DNA from: Nitrospira sp.
GTDB taxonomy: Bacteria > Nitrospirota > Nitrospiria > Nitrospirales > Nitrospiraceae
Assembly (NCBI GenBank): GCA_031315995.1
Contig: JALDRG010000002.1
Span: 310,001 to 374,000 of the forward strand
DNA length: 64,000 nt
Reading direction: 5' to 3'
The notes under the pieces were generated by a model. The model saw only the letters and a program-made list of their open reading frames with translations. It made no database searches and was not told the DNA's origin. Position numbers and translations under genes: made by a program. Numbering within the stretch: the first letter of the stretch is position 1; each line of letters starts with the position of its first letter. Below are positions 35,448 to 44,713 of this stretch, one piece after another.

Positions 35448-36482
35448 ATGCGCGCACTTGTGAAGACCGCCGCTCAACCCGGACTCACCTACACCAATCG
35501 TCCCGATCCTACGCCCGGCCCGTCAGACGCGATCATCCAGGTCAAGGCCACATCGCTCTGTGGAACCGATGCCCATATTTACAATTGGGATGCCTGGGCT
35601 CACAGTCGCATCCATCCTCCCAGAACGATCGGACACGAACTGTGCGGCGAGGTGGTCGCCGTCGGCGCAGATGTCACCCTCGTGCGCCTCGGAGACTATG
35701 TGGCGGCCGAATCCCACCTGACCTGTGGCGCCTGCTTTCAATGTCGCACCGGCCAAGCGCACGTGTGCAAAAACTATCGCATTCTCGGCGTCGATCTGGA
35801 CGGATCGTTTGCGGACTATGTCGTGCTTCCTGAAACCGTCCTCTGGAAAACCTCCCCCGACATTCCGCCGGAGCTGGCTTCTCTGCAAGAACCCCTGGGC
35901 AATGCCGTCGATGCGGCATTGACGGAAGACCTGACGGGCCACACCGTCCTGATTACCGGCTGCGGCCCGACCGGCCTGTTCGCAGCCGCCGTCGCCCGCA
36001 CCGCGGGAGCGGCCACGATCATTGCCACCGATGTGAGCGACTACCGCCTCGCCCTGGCCAAACAGGTGGGGGTCGATCACGTGCTGAACGCCGACACCGG
36101 TGGATCGGAGGCCATCGGCGCAGCTATCCTCGACATCACAGGAGGAGAAGGCGTCGATGCATCGTTGGAAATGTCCGGACACCCCACGGCCTTGCGTCAT
36201 GCCTTTCGATCCGTAAAGAACGGCGGCCGCGTCAGCCTGTTCGGCATTCCAACCGGTCCCGTCACCTGCGACCTTGCCAACGAGGTCATCTTCAAAGGCA
36301 TTCGCGTCCACGGGATCACCGGCCGTCGCCTATTCAGCACCTGGTATCGGTTGGCCGGTCTCTTCAAAGCCGGTCTCAATATCCGCCCGGTCCTCACCCA
36401 TACCTTTCCGCTCAAAGACTTCGCCCAAGGATTTGAATTGATCCGATCCGGCCAATGCGGCAAAGTAGTCCTGTTTCCGTGA
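35448..36482 (+). CDS. tdh: L-threonine 3-dehydrogenase-type zinc alcohol dehydrogenase (344 aa)
   Basis: Oxidises L-threonine to 2-amino-3-ketobutyrate with NAD+. Catalytic zinc ligands are in TSLCGTDAHIYNWDAW and TIGHELCGEVVAVG; the structural zinc cysteines are in CGACFQCRTGQAHVC. The Rossmann motif is VLITGCGPTGLFAAAVA, and the C-terminal ITGRRLFSTWYRLAGLF matches the Tdh subgroup. The next gene, kbl, uses the product. The start at 35448 follows a TATAAT box directly, suggesting a leaderless transcript; the frame is open far upstream, but that extension is antisense to a real gene. Confidence 0.93.
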   Translation: MRALVKTAAQPGLTYTNRPDPTPGPSDAIIQVKATSLCGTDAHIYNWDAWAHSRIHPPRTIGHELCGEVVAVGADVTLVRLGDYVAAESHLTCGACFQCRTGQAHVCKNYRILGVDLDGSFADYVVLPETVLWKTSPDIPPELASLQEPLGNAVDAALTEDLTGHTVLITGCGPTGLFAAAVARTAGAATIIATDVSDYRLALAKQVGVDHVLNADTGGSEAIGAAILDITGGEGVDASLEMSGHPTALRHAFRSVKNGGRVSLFGIPTGPVTCDLANEVIFKGIRVHGITGRRLFSTWYRLAGLFKAGLNIRPVLTHTFPLKDFAQGFELIRSGQCGKVVLFP

Positions 36483-36540
36483 AGGATACCGAGACCGGTG
36501 TGGGAGCCACCTCAATAACGACCATACTTGGCGACGCCTC

Positions 36541-36590
36541 ACACCTGACGGTTCACGGTTGACGTCCTACGTTTCACGTCTCACACACTG
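36541..36590. repeat. short degenerate TTCACG-type repeats before kbl
   Basis: GGTTCACGG, ACGTTTCACGTC and similar units recur in the 50 bases before the kbl start codon. Low-complexity, no clear ribosome site. May be leftover of a simple-sequence expansion. Confidence 0.4.
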
Positions 36591-36591
36591 C

Positions 36592-37782
36592 ATGGCATAC
36601 ACCTCTCTCAAAAAGGCCGTCGAGCAACAGTTGGCGGAGATCCGCACAGCCGGTCTTTATAAGACCGAGCGGCAGATTCTGAGCCCACAGCACACCAAAA
36701 TTCGTGTGGCGCAGGGGGACGTCATCAATCTGTGCGCCAACAACTACCTCGGGCTGGCGAACCATCCCGATGTGAAGCAGGCGGCCGCCGACGGACTCCG
36801 GGAATTCGGCTACGGGATGGCCTCTGTCCGATTCATCTGCGGGACGCATCAACTGCACAAAACACTCGAACAGGCGATCAGCCGGTTCTTCGGCACCGCC
36901 GACACCATTCTCTATAGCTCCTGCTTCGATGCCAACGGCGGGCTTTTCGAAACCCTGCTCGACGAACGTGACACCATCATCAGTGATGCCTTGAACCACG
37001 CGAGCCTGATCGACGGCATTCGTCTCTGCAAAGCGGCCCGCTTGCGTTATGCCCATGCCGACATGGCGGAGCTGGAAACGCGGCTGGTTGAATCGGCATC
37101 GAGCCGCGCGCGAATGATCGTGACCGACGGGGTGTTTTCAATGGACGGCGATCTGGCGAAGCTGGATCGCATCGTGGAGTTGGCCGATCGGTACGATGCT
37201 GCCGTGGTCGTCGACGACAGTCATGCGACCGGCGTCTTGGGGATCGGTGGGCGCGGCACCCCCGACCATTTCGGCATCGCCGAGCGGGTGGACCTTATCA
37301 CCAGTACCCTCGGCAAGGCGTTGGGCGGCGCAACCGGCGGGTTTACCACCGGCAGGAAAGAACTGATCGAATTACTTCGGCAACGGTCGCGACCCTATCT
37401 TTTTTCGAACAGCCTCCCGCCGGTCATTGCCGCAGCCGCATTGGCAACCATCACGCTGGTAGAACGAGGCGACAGTTTGCGCCACACCTTGCTGGAGCAC
37501 GCGCGCTGGCTCCGAGGGCAGCTGACCGCACTCGGCTTCACGCTCGTTCCCGGCACCCATCCCATCATTCCGGTCATGCTCGGGGACGCCACGATCGCGA
37601 CCCAGATGGCCGATCGCCTGCTGCAAGAAGGCATCTACGTAGTGGGATTCAGCTATCCGGTGGTGCCGAAAGGGCAGGCTCGCATTCGCCTGCAGTTGTC
37701 TGCGGCTCACACCCGCGCGCAACTCGGGCGGGCGGTGGCCGCGTTTGAAAAAGTGGGCCGTGAACTCAAGGTGATTGGGTAA
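36592..37782 (+). CDS. kbl: glycine C-acetyltransferase (2-amino-3-ketobutyrate CoA ligase), 396 aa
   Basis: PLP enzyme that cleaves 2-amino-3-ketobutyrate with CoA to glycine and acetyl-CoA. It has INLCANNYLGLANHPDVKQA, GMASVRFICGTHQLHKTLE, the Asp of VVVDDSHATGVLG and the PLP lysine in STLGKALGGATGGFTTG. It belongs to the alpha-oxoamine synthase family; pairing with tdh just upstream (109 bases) singles out Kbl over 8-amino-7-oxononanoate synthase. The start is MAYTSLKKAVEQQL at 36592. Tail-to-tail with mlaA four bases away. Confidence 0.95.
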   Translation: MAYTSLKKAVEQQLAEIRTAGLYKTERQILSPQHTKIRVAQGDVINLCANNYLGLANHPDVKQAAADGLREFGYGMASVRFICGTHQLHKTLEQAISRFFGTADTILYSSCFDANGGLFETLLDERDTIISDALNHASLIDGIRLCKAARLRYAHADMAELETRLVESASSRARMIVTDGVFSMDGDLAKLDRIVELADRYDAAVVVDDSHATGVLGIGGRGTPDHFGIAERVDLITSTLGKALGGATGGFTTGRKELIELLRQRSRPYLFSNSLPPVIAAAALATITLVERGDSLRHTLLEHARWLRGQLTALGFTLVPGTHPIIPVMLGDATIATQMADRLLQEGIYVVGFSYPVVPKGQARIRLQLSAAHTRAQLGRAVAAFEKVGRELKVIG

Positions 37783-37786
37783 CCGG

Positions 37787-38764
37787 TTATTCCCTGATCG
37801 CGTTCCGCCGCTTCTGAATGTAGGCGTTTTTCACGGCCGTGTAGAGATCCAGCGTGGCTTCTTCGACTCCCTGAAATTTCTCCAGGTTCAACGACCGATC
37901 ATTCAGGATTTCCTCGACCCGGCCGCCGATCTGCGCGAGGGACGACGTCGTCCGATTATGATGGGCGATCAACGATGGAACGCCATCCACTTCGATAACC
38001 GGAAAGGCCAGCCAGTTTATCGGGTTCAACGCGATGTCCCCGAGGTATCCGACGAAATCCCTCAGCGTGAACGGTGCCAGGAACGGCACGATCAAATAAG
38101 GCCCCGGCCCTACGCCGTAATACCCGAGGGTCTGTCCGGTATCTTCTTCCGGAGTCGTGATGTCCATGTACTTCGCCACATCGACGAACCCGGCCAGTCC
38201 GAACGTGCTGTTCAGCAGAAACCGGCCGACCTCGGTCCCGGCGCCGGACAACTTTCCCTGGGCCAGATTATTGATGAATCGCGGAGGAAAACGAAGGTTG
38301 TAGAAAAAATTGCTGACGCCGATCTGAACCGCGTTGGGCACGACCGCGTTATACCCCTGCGCGACCGGCTTGAGTACCCATCGATCCAATTGCCGGTTGA
38401 ACTCGAACACTTTCGTATTGACCGGTTCCCAGGGATCGTACTCTACTCCTCCCTCGGGCTCGTCGCTCTTCGCAAAGGGATCGTAGAACGGATCTTCCGC
38501 CGATTCGATGACCGGTTCCATGGACGCCGGCGGGGCGTTCTTGTTCGCCCCCAGGACCACCGGAGATGACACCGATGAAATGGATTCGACCGATAGGGCC
38601 TTCGCACCGTCGACTCGATGATCCGCTCGCGCCGCAGGATCAACCCCGGCATCCGTATTCAGCGTGGGTCGAGACGGCCCACCGGCACATCCCGCCCCCA
38701 TCAGCACCACAACCCCACATACAACCTGAACGAACCTTCTCGCGCTCACACCTATCCGATGCAC
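37787..38764 (-). CDS. mlaA: MlaA/VacJ-family outer-membrane lipoprotein (325 aa)
   Basis: Removes mislocalised phospholipids from the outer leaflet as part of the Mla pathway. The start is taken as GTG 38764, preceded by GGAGG; an ATG at 38818 would lengthen the leader. The lipobox LMGAGC ends the signal. The MlaA core contains DPWEPVNTKVFEFNRQLDRW, FFYNLRFPPRFINNLAQGKL, GRFLLNSTFGLAGFVDVAKY and GPYLIVPFLAPFTLRDFVGY. About 100 extra residues before the core are low-complexity and probably disordered. Other Mla genes are not nearby. Confidence 0.93.
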   Translation of the reverse strand: MHRIGVSARRFVQVVCGVVVLMGAGCAGGPSRPTLNTDAGVDPAARADHRVDGAKALSVESISSVSSPVVLGANKNAPPASMEPVIESAEDPFYDPFAKSDEPEGGVEYDPWEPVNTKVFEFNRQLDRWVLKPVAQGYNAVVPNAVQIGVSNFFYNLRFPPRFINNLAQGKLSGAGTEVGRFLLNSTFGLAGFVDVAKYMDITTPEEDTGQTLGYYGVGPGPYLIVPFLAPFTLRDFVGYLGDIALNPINWLAFPVIEVDGVPSLIAHHNRTTSSLAQIGGRVEEILNDRSLNLEKFQGVEEATLDLYTAVKNAYIQKRRNAIRE

Positions 38765-38989
38765 TATGCCTCCTCGCCGCAGGGCCACCCCTATTCGACT
38801 CAACCGCCGCATCTTCACCAGGCGGCGAGCGGACGCACTCTACCAGAATATACGGACAGCTGCCAGGTGGGGACGCTTCGCGCCGACCACATGATCGAAC
38901 ACGCATGCTCCTCGTCCGTCACGCATCTTACCAAGCGAGCCGATCCTGACCAGAAAAAACGCAGATGGCGCGAATCGCCTCTCCAACCT

Positions 38990-39751
38990 TCAACGAGCGA
39001 GCGCAGTGGAGACGAAGGCGGACACTTTCGTGAAATACGCCCGCCCGCCGACCGACGGCACATCATTGTGATCGGCCCCGCGCACGACATAGAACTCCTT
39101 CGGCGCTTTCGCGGTGGCAAAAGCCTGTTGGCCTAAGGCGATCGGGATAATGTCGTCACGATCTCCGTGCACAAACAACTTGGGTAACGAGAGATGAGGG
39201 AGCCGATCTTCCAATCGAAACGCCGCGGCCAGCAACCAGTGCACCGGCAACCCCATGTAATGGAGGCGGGCCACTGCCTCGATCGAAGGAAAACAGGACT
39301 CCAGCAACAGACCCGTGGCAGGTCGCTGCGTCGCCAGTTCTCCAGCCACCGCCCCGCCCAACGAGCGGCCGAATATCATCAGACGGTCCGGCCTGATACG
39401 ACGAACACGCGTGAGGTAGTCATACGCCCCGATCGCATCCTGATAGAGCCCGTTTTCCGAGGGACGTCCCTGACTCTTTCCGTATCCTCGATAGTCGAAG
39501 AGAAAGATCGAAAGACCCAGCCGATACAAGGCGCGAAGATTCTCCAGCCGGTGGGTCATATTGCCGGCATTGCCGTGGCACCACAGCAGAACCGCAGAGG
39601 GAGCGGACTGCTCCGCATACCACCCGAACAGCTTCGTCCCGTCGGCTGCCTGAAACCAGACATCTTCCAATGGCACCCCGCCGACCGTGGACCAATCGCC
39701 GTCCTCCCACGGGTGGGGATGATAAACGAAGAATTGATCGAGCAAACTCAT
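38990..39751 (-). CDS. alpha/beta hydrolase, BEM46/YfhR type (253 aa)
   Basis: Serine hydrolase fold with all landmarks: VLLWCHGNAGNMTHRLEN (oxyanion HGN), FLFDYRGYGKSQG, the nucleophile elbow FGRSLGGAVAGELA (GxSxG), KLFVHGDRDDIIPI with the acid Asp, and ADHNDVPSVGG with the catalytic His. Similar to the BEM46/YfhR family, whose substrates are unknown. No signal peptide, though an N-terminal amphipathic region might touch the membrane. It stands alone between mlaA and a convergent/parallel barrel gene. Confidence 0.9.
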   Translation of the reverse strand: MSLLDQFFVYHPHPWEDGDWSTVGGVPLEDVWFQAADGTKLFGWYAEQSAPSAVLLWCHGNAGNMTHRLENLRALYRLGLSIFLFDYRGYGKSQGRPSENGLYQDAIGAYDYLTRVRRIRPDRLMIFGRSLGGAVAGELATQRPATGLLLESCFPSIEAVARLHYMGLPVHWLLAAAFRLEDRLPHLSLPKLFVHGDRDDIIPIALGQQAFATAKAPKEFYVVRGADHNDVPSVGGRAYFTKVSAFVSTALAR

Positions 39752-39835
39752 CGCAGATTAGCAGGCCATGAAAAAACTCGATTGCGGCTCAAGACGCTGC
39801 GATCAGCTCATGCGCCGGACTTTTTCCGCATCACA

Positions 39836-40468
39836 TTAGAACCGCAGCCCAACCCCGACCAGACCATAGTGCGCCCGAAAATCCACCGCCAGACCTTCCC
39901 AATGGTAGTTGGCTGAAAAATACCGGTACTCTCCGAAGACATAGACCTTCGGACCGACCATGATTTGAGCTCCCGCCAGGTACTGGTGACCGAATGCGCG
40001 CGCGGATTCAAAATCCTTGTCGTCTCGCCCGCGAATATTCGGACTGAGCAACGTGCCCTGAGACCAGCCGGCGCCGATGCCCACATACGGGGCCACCGTC
40101 TCGCCGGGATACCGCAGCACCAGGTTAACCATCGTATTCAGGACCAGCAGATTTGAATGGCCGATCCCGTTGTTGCGGCCGTTCGCGTTCGTCAAAAACG
40201 ACAGCGCGCCGCCATGTACGGATGAATCGAGTTCAAGCCCAAGCATGTTCTTCGTGATACGCGGAAACAGCCCAACCTTGATGCCCGCGCCGGCCCCCGG
40301 TTTGATCGAGGCGTCGACCGTCGCCCCCTGGATGTAGATGGGCTGGTCCCGCGGCCAGCTTCCCAGCGCATAAAAGCTGAGGTCAATATCCCCGAATTCT
40401 GCGCTTTCGGCTAAGAGCGGGGCCCACAACGAGCCGAAGAGAAGACAGACGACGATGGGAAGCCACAT
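39836..40468 (-). CDS. outer-membrane beta-barrel protein (210 aa)
   Basis: Signal peptide IVVCLLFGSLWAPLLA, then eight or so amphipathic strands, ending in YGLVGVGLRF with C-terminal Phe, typical of small OmpW/OmpA-type barrels. Segments KVYVFGEYRYFSANYHWEG and TVAPYVGIGAGWSQGTL are characteristic of that class. Its function could be a small porin or a surface protein. A broken paralogue lies 630 bases away at 41097-41420, with the TRL gene in between, suggesting an ancient duplication. Confidence 0.82.
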   Translation of the reverse strand: MWLPIVVCLLFGSLWAPLLAESAEFGDIDLSFYALGSWPRDQPIYIQGATVDASIKPGAGAGIKVGLFPRITKNMLGLELDSSVHGGALSFLTNANGRNNGIGHSNLLVLNTMVNLVLRYPGETVAPYVGIGAGWSQGTLLSPNIRGRDDKDFESARAFGHQYLAGAQIMVGPKVYVFGEYRYFSANYHWEGLAVDFRAHYGLVGVGLRF

Positions 40469-40512
40469 ACACGTCGTACCGTACCATGCGGGAGGCAGGG
40501 GAACGAAGAAAG

Positions 40513-40550
40513 AAAAAGGGTCTTCGGGATGAATCCCGAAGACCCTTTTT
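40513..40550 (-). terminator. strong rho-independent terminator
   Basis: Perfect 18-bp inverted repeat AAAAAGGGTCTTCGGGAT (40513-40530) / ATCCCGAAGACCCTTTTT (40533-40550), with A and T runs on both outer flanks. It can act in both directions; it ends the TRL lipoprotein transcript on the minus strand. Confidence 0.9.
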
Positions 40551-40570
40551 TAGAAGAATAGAAACGAGGC

Positions 40571-40897
40571 TCAGCTGCCCTTCACGACCGTGCACCATTC
40601 GCCGATAATACCGAGAATGTTTTTGGCCGTATGATCGACGGAAGCCACCGTGGTGATCCCGCCCGCCGCTTTCGCGGCCGCGACGCTGGCATCACCCGTT
40701 GCTACCCAGCCCAGGATGGACGTGCCGCAGGCTTTGCCCTCTTTCGTGGCAGTGGCATGGTCTGTCGCCGTATCACCATACTTCACTTCGGTGTAGATAC
40801 CACCCAGCATCGGAGACGCGACGATCTGACAGCCGGTGAGGCTGAGATATGCGGCGCCGATCAAAGTCAAGGAACACAACGCAGTCAACTTCTTCAT
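40571..40897 (-). CDS. TRL-like family lipoprotein (108 aa)
   Basis: Signal MKKLTALCSLTLIGAAYLSL with lipobox LTGC. The mature part GGIYTEVKYGDTATDHATAT, KACGTSILGWVATGDASVAA and AGGITTVASVDHTAKNILGI fits the TRL-like family (small glycine-rich lipoproteins in which a first Gly-Tyr region precedes a conserved GKAC.....G....D.S...A). Role unknown. A strong terminator follows. Likely a single-gene transcription unit. Confidence 0.85.
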   Translation of the reverse strand: MKKLTALCSLTLIGAAYLSLTGCQIVASPMLGGIYTEVKYGDTATDHATATKEGKACGTSILGWVATGDASVAAAKAAGGITTVASVDHTAKNILGIIGEWCTVVKGS

Positions 40898-41096
40898 AAG
40901 TCCTCCCTCTCGAGGTTATGGTTAAGGACCCTCCAACTATGCCCATCGCATTGGGGGGTTCTACTGTGGGCGGAGTATAGGTAACCTCTCCGGGCTTGTC
41001 AATCGCAAAGCCGATGCGCGCCACGGCCTGCGAACCAGACCGTACAAACCCTAGGGCCATATGGCCCCTCGACGAGAGCACCGTTGATGAGCCGCC

Positions 41097-41420
41097 TCGA
41101 CAGGTGAGGCCAAGAACCAGGGCGACGATGTGCGCCCGAAATGTTAGGGACGTGGTCGGGCCCGACACTCCGGAGGAACTTTCGCTTTTCCAGTCGTAGT
41201 CGGACTCGAAGTATTTGTACTCACCGAACAGATACACTTTCTTATTCACGTGCGCCCGCATACCGGCGAGAAACTGCTAGGCAAAGGTCACATCGCCGGC
41301 TTTCAGTCAATGCGCGAAGATGGGCCAGCGGCACACCGGCACCGACCTCAACAAAAGGCCGGAAACCCTCACCGGGGAACAGTAAACTCTCAATAGTCCT
41401 CCGCCATTTTATGCCGTCTC
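41097..41420 (-). pseudogene. remnant of an outer-membrane barrel gene
   Basis: On the minus strand WRRTIESLLFPGEGFRPFVE and GAGVPLAHLRALTE are readable in one frame, then the similarity continues in another frame (AGDVTFA, stop, QFLAGMRAHVNKKVYLFGEY, FESDYDWKSE, and LTFRAHIVALVLGLT). There is thus one frameshift near 41315, an in-frame TAG at 41277-41279, and no proper terminal strand. The pieces align with the same positions of the intact barrel protein at 39836 (TVAPYVGIGAG, KVYVFGEYRYFSANYHW). The N-terminal half is missing. A decayed duplicate. Confidence 0.75.
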
Positions 41421-41617
41421 CACTATCGACGGACCGATGCTTCCCAGATCACACCACCCCAATCAACCACCCCCACGCCCACTGCAAGAGATGCCCGATG
41501 CAGTAGCGGTGACCCTCAAGCCCGTCGAAGGTATCGCCGTTTCTCCGGCGCCTTCTCTCACCAGCCTGACTCGGTCGCCGCCCCTCCCCTAATGTCCGAC
41601 CTGGCCGTGCAGGCGCG

Positions 41618-43573
41618 CTAAAAGAACGCCTGCACGGTGAATAGCACATCGTTGTCATCGTCGCGGTGGCTATACTCCAAGCGAAGCGCCCAATTCCGAG
41701 CGAGCGTATACCGCTGCCCCACCGACCAACGAACATCGTCGGAGCGATCTCCCAACGCATACCGCAAGTAACTGGTTGAGGCCAACAGCCGCCACCGCTC
41801 GGCCAGGTCGGCATAGAGCCCTACCGACGCCCCCCCGCCGACACGATGCCGCTCCTCATAGGCCCGGCTGTAGTTCCCCTCTACTTCGGCAAACGCAAAC
41901 CAGACCTCACGGCGAAACAGATGCGTTTCGGCTGCAGCACCGATTCCGCCGTTGAACAGCCCATTGCTGCACAGTCGGCATCCACGATGCGTGATCGTCT
42001 GCATCCCCAGATTCAGCTTCCATGATGGAGCGTAAAACAGATTGTCGATCGGTGACAGCGACAACACGTTTACCAAGGTCGCCCGTTCGATCCGCGCCTG
42101 ATCGGCCCGGTTGTAGCGCCGCAGGCTGATTGAGCCCAGCTCAATCTGCGCATTCGGCGTGTATCCGGACTCGGGATCGAGCAGATCATGATAGCCGGCC
42201 CGCACACTGAGCTCTTCAAAGGTGTCGTCATTGCGCCAGCCGCCGCCCACAGTCACGCGGGATGTCTTGTGGCCCAGCTCAGGCTGCTTGGCGAAAGGGA
42301 GAATCGTGAGATCTTCCGAGGGAATCCGTAACAGACTCCGTGCGGTCAAAATTTGCCGGTTCCGCTCTCTCGAAACGACAGCCAGGTCCTCGTCACGTTC
42401 GCCGGTATAACGCACATAGTCGGAGGCCACATCCAGCACGAACGCTTGCCGGGGCAACGGCAACGCTCGAACCTCTTCCAACTGACTGGCCGATGCATCG
42501 CGCACCAAGCGCTTCACCAGCCCCTGTTCGGATTCCGACAGCAACTCGCGCTTGCGGCGAATGAGTGTCACGCGGGAGGGACGAAATGCGATATCGCTGA
42601 CCAAACCAGGCTGAGCCGCGAGCAGTCGAACAGTGTCAGCCGGAACGGTCCAGAACAGAAACTGATCGGTCAGATGCAGCGATGGGTCCGCATATTCCAG
42701 AAGCGACAACAAGTGGTACGAGCAATTCTCCTTGAAGAAAAAATAATCAAACGAGGCGTTGCCGAGTTCCCAGGCATGCATGAGGAGCCGGCGGATCTGC
42801 CGCTCGTCAAAATTCAGCCGGTATTCCCAGATGTCGCGATTTTCAATGTCCCGGTATTCCTGCACCTTGAGGTAATAGGGAATGGTCGAAAAATAGCCTC
42901 GATAGCCGCCGAAAATGCCGCGCACCGGATAGGCGAGGCCTTCCTCGGGCGGTACATCAGCCGCGTAATTGATGGTATAGGCCAGAATGCGGGTCTGCGG
43001 CGTCTGCCCTTCCTGATCGACCCGTAGCAAGGTATGGCCGAACATCGAGGCCGGATTGTTCATGAAGGCCGACGGGAAGACGAGCGTGATGGATCGGGCG
43101 TGAAACTCTTCGATCCACCGCTCGAACCGCTCGCAGCGCATGGGAGAAAGCTGACTCGGATCAATATTCAGACGTTCCTTCAGCCAGGCGTACCGCGCGA
43201 CAAACGCGCATTGAGCCGGTTGTTGGGAGCGGCCGACCAGGTCTGATGAAAACAATTGTCTCAGCGTCGCATCGAGTTCTGCCTGGGGATCGGTTTTGCC
43301 GTCCGACGCGAGAAAGAATCCGAGGTCATCCTGCTCACTCGTATAGCCGCCGAACAAATTGGCGCGATAGTGCAGCAGGAGATGCCATTCACGCGCATCA
43401 GCCAATTGTTCCCGGCGAGCCTGTTGAAGGAGTTGCGGCAAATACGACGTGGATGCGTCTTCTGCCGCGACAGAGGTCGCCAGGAAAAGACCGACCAGTA
43501 GAAACGATAGGATGTGCACGATCGGAAACGGAGCAGAGCACAGGGCCCCGGTCATTGACCGGAGCCCTGACAT
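41618..43573 (-). CDS. DUF4105 (Lnb N-terminal-like) exported protein (651 aa)
   Basis: Signal VHILSFLLVGLFLATSVAA. The mature N-terminal half has the DUF4105 pattern: EWHLLLHYRANLFGGYTSEQ, ITLVFPSAFMNNPASMFGHT, LLRVDQEGQTPQTRILAYTI and DYFFFKENCSYHLLSLLEYA, in which the HT and C-x-YH residues recall an NlpC/P60-type catalytic centre. The C-terminal 250 residues are an outer-membrane barrel-like domain ending VLFTVQAFF. It follows the DUF3015 gene by two bases; this pair occurs in other Gram-negative bacteria. Function unknown, envelope-located. Confidence 0.87.
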   Translation of the reverse strand: MSGLRSMTGALCSAPFPIVHILSFLLVGLFLATSVAAEDASTSYLPQLLQQARREQLADAREWHLLLHYRANLFGGYTSEQDDLGFFLASDGKTDPQAELDATLRQLFSSDLVGRSQQPAQCAFVARYAWLKERLNIDPSQLSPMRCERFERWIEEFHARSITLVFPSAFMNNPASMFGHTLLRVDQEGQTPQTRILAYTINYAADVPPEEGLAYPVRGIFGGYRGYFSTIPYYLKVQEYRDIENRDIWEYRLNFDERQIRRLLMHAWELGNASFDYFFFKENCSYHLLSLLEYADPSLHLTDQFLFWTVPADTVRLLAAQPGLVSDIAFRPSRVTLIRRKRELLSESEQGLVKRLVRDASASQLEEVRALPLPRQAFVLDVASDYVRYTGERDEDLAVVSRERNRQILTARSLLRIPSEDLTILPFAKQPELGHKTSRVTVGGGWRNDDTFEELSVRAGYHDLLDPESGYTPNAQIELGSISLRRYNRADQARIERATLVNVLSLSPIDNLFYAPSWKLNLGMQTITHRGCRLCSNGLFNGGIGAAAETHLFRREVWFAFAEVEGNYSRAYEERHRVGGGASVGLYADLAERWRLLASTSYLRYALGDRSDDVRWSVGQRYTLARNWALRLEYSHRDDDNDVLFTVQAFF

Positions 43574-43575
43574 AC

Positions 43576-44085
43576 TTAGCGGTTGACGACTTGGGCGAGG
43601 ACGGGGCGATTGGAAACCGCGTCATTCAACGTCTTTACCAAGGCTACCGAGGAGGTTTCACCCGCCTGAACCATCGCCGTATAACGCTCTTGAGTTAAGG
43701 CGAAAAACGCCGGGTGCTGCTCGTCCGGAATCCCCATGAGCACGGCCAGGGAAGCCAAATGTTCACCCTTTCCCTGCGCCATCTCTTGGGTCAAATTCTC
43801 AAAGTTCAACAGCGCAAACATCGTGGTCTTCTGATCCGCCATGACCTGCCCATCGTTCGTGCAGCCTGACGTTCCTGAGCTGATGCCGAACGTACCGCTC
43901 CCGAACGTGCCGTTGGTCGTGGCCATCATAACCTGCGGCGCAATGTTCTTCTGATTCTTATAATCCGCCCACGCCAACTTCCCTAGTCCACAACCTGGTC
44001 CGGTATCAGGATTGGCGGCCATGGCCAGCCCGGCCTGTGACACAACCGCGACCACACCCAACGCGACGATAACTTGTCTCAGCAT
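43576..44085 (-). CDS. DUF3015-family exported protein (169 aa)
   Basis: The start at MLRQVIVALGVVAVVSQ (44085) has a strong GGAGGAGG site; longer frames upstream are not needed. After the signal peptide come GPGCGLGKLAWADYKNQKNI, MMATTNGTFGSGTFGISSGT, SGCTNDGQ and a helical C-terminal half with LTQEMAQGKGEHLASLAVLM. This is the DUF3015 pattern with two conserved Cys (CGLG and SGC). It is operon partner of the DUF4105 gene. Function unknown, periplasmic. Confidence 0.9.
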   Translation of the reverse strand: MLRQVIVALGVVAVVSQAGLAMAANPDTGPGCGLGKLAWADYKNQKNIAPQVMMATTNGTFGSGTFGISSGTSGCTNDGQVMADQKTTMFALLNFENLTQEMAQGKGEHLASLAVLMGIPDEQHPAFFALTQERYTAMVQAGETSSVALVKTLNDAVSNRPVLAQVVNR

Positions 44086-44213
44086 AAGTCCTCCTCCTTT
44101 ACACAAGTGAATGACTCCGCCCGATCGACTACCCATTGATATAAGACCCTTCCGCATTATAGCCAACGCCCTCCGTCATGTAGAGAAAAAAATCGCGCGT
44201 TCGTCTGTGCCCG

Positions 44214-44699
44214 TCATTCAGCCCGATCGGCCAACATGATGTGCTGCGGCTCGACCGTGTCATTGCTGAACAGCAATATGCCGATGGCGCGCGGCAGGTG
44301 AAACCGTTTCGGTCCGGCAGAACCGGGATTGAACAGCAACACTCCATCCTTCCACTCGACCTTCGGCTGGTGGGTATGCCCGTACACACAGATGAATGGG
44401 CACGTGCGCGCTAGAAAGCCGGCGCCGGCGCGCGTGAGCCGACCCCCTTCATATAGCCGGTGATACAGGGCAATCCGACGACCGGCCAATTCGAGCACCT
44501 GCTCCACAGGAAACCCGCACGCCTCAAATCCGTCCACGTTTCCGGATACGGCTGTGACCGGAGCAATCCGGGCGAGCTGCTCGATGACGCCAGCCTTGCC
44601 GATATCCCCCGCATGCAGGATATGGTCGACCCCGGCAAAGTGACGGAGCAACGCCCCGTCGAACAGTCCATGCGTGTCCGAAATCACGCCGATACGCAT
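44214..44699 (-). CDS. YfcE/MJ0936-type metallophosphoesterase (161 aa)
   Basis: Calcineurin-like phosphoesterase with the motifs in order: GVISDTHGLFDGALL (D-x-H), ILHAGDIGKAGVIEQL (GD), AVSGNVDGF (GN-D), CVYGHTHQPKVEWK (GHTH) and LLFNPGSAG. Small family enzymes hydrolyse phosphodiesters such as cyclic nucleotides in vitro; the physiological substrate is unknown. The start is MRIGVISDTHGLF at 44699. Cytoplasmic, 14 bases downstream of the M48 peptidase gene. Confidence 0.93.
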   Translation of the reverse strand: MRIGVISDTHGLFDGALLRHFAGVDHILHAGDIGKAGVIEQLARIAPVTAVSGNVDGFEACGFPVEQVLELAGRRIALYHRLYEGGRLTRAGAGFLARTCPFICVYGHTHQPKVEWKDGVLLFNPGSAGPKRFHLPRAIGILLFSNDTVEPQHIMLADRAE

Positions 44700-44713
44700 C
44701 CGTTGCTCCGCGA

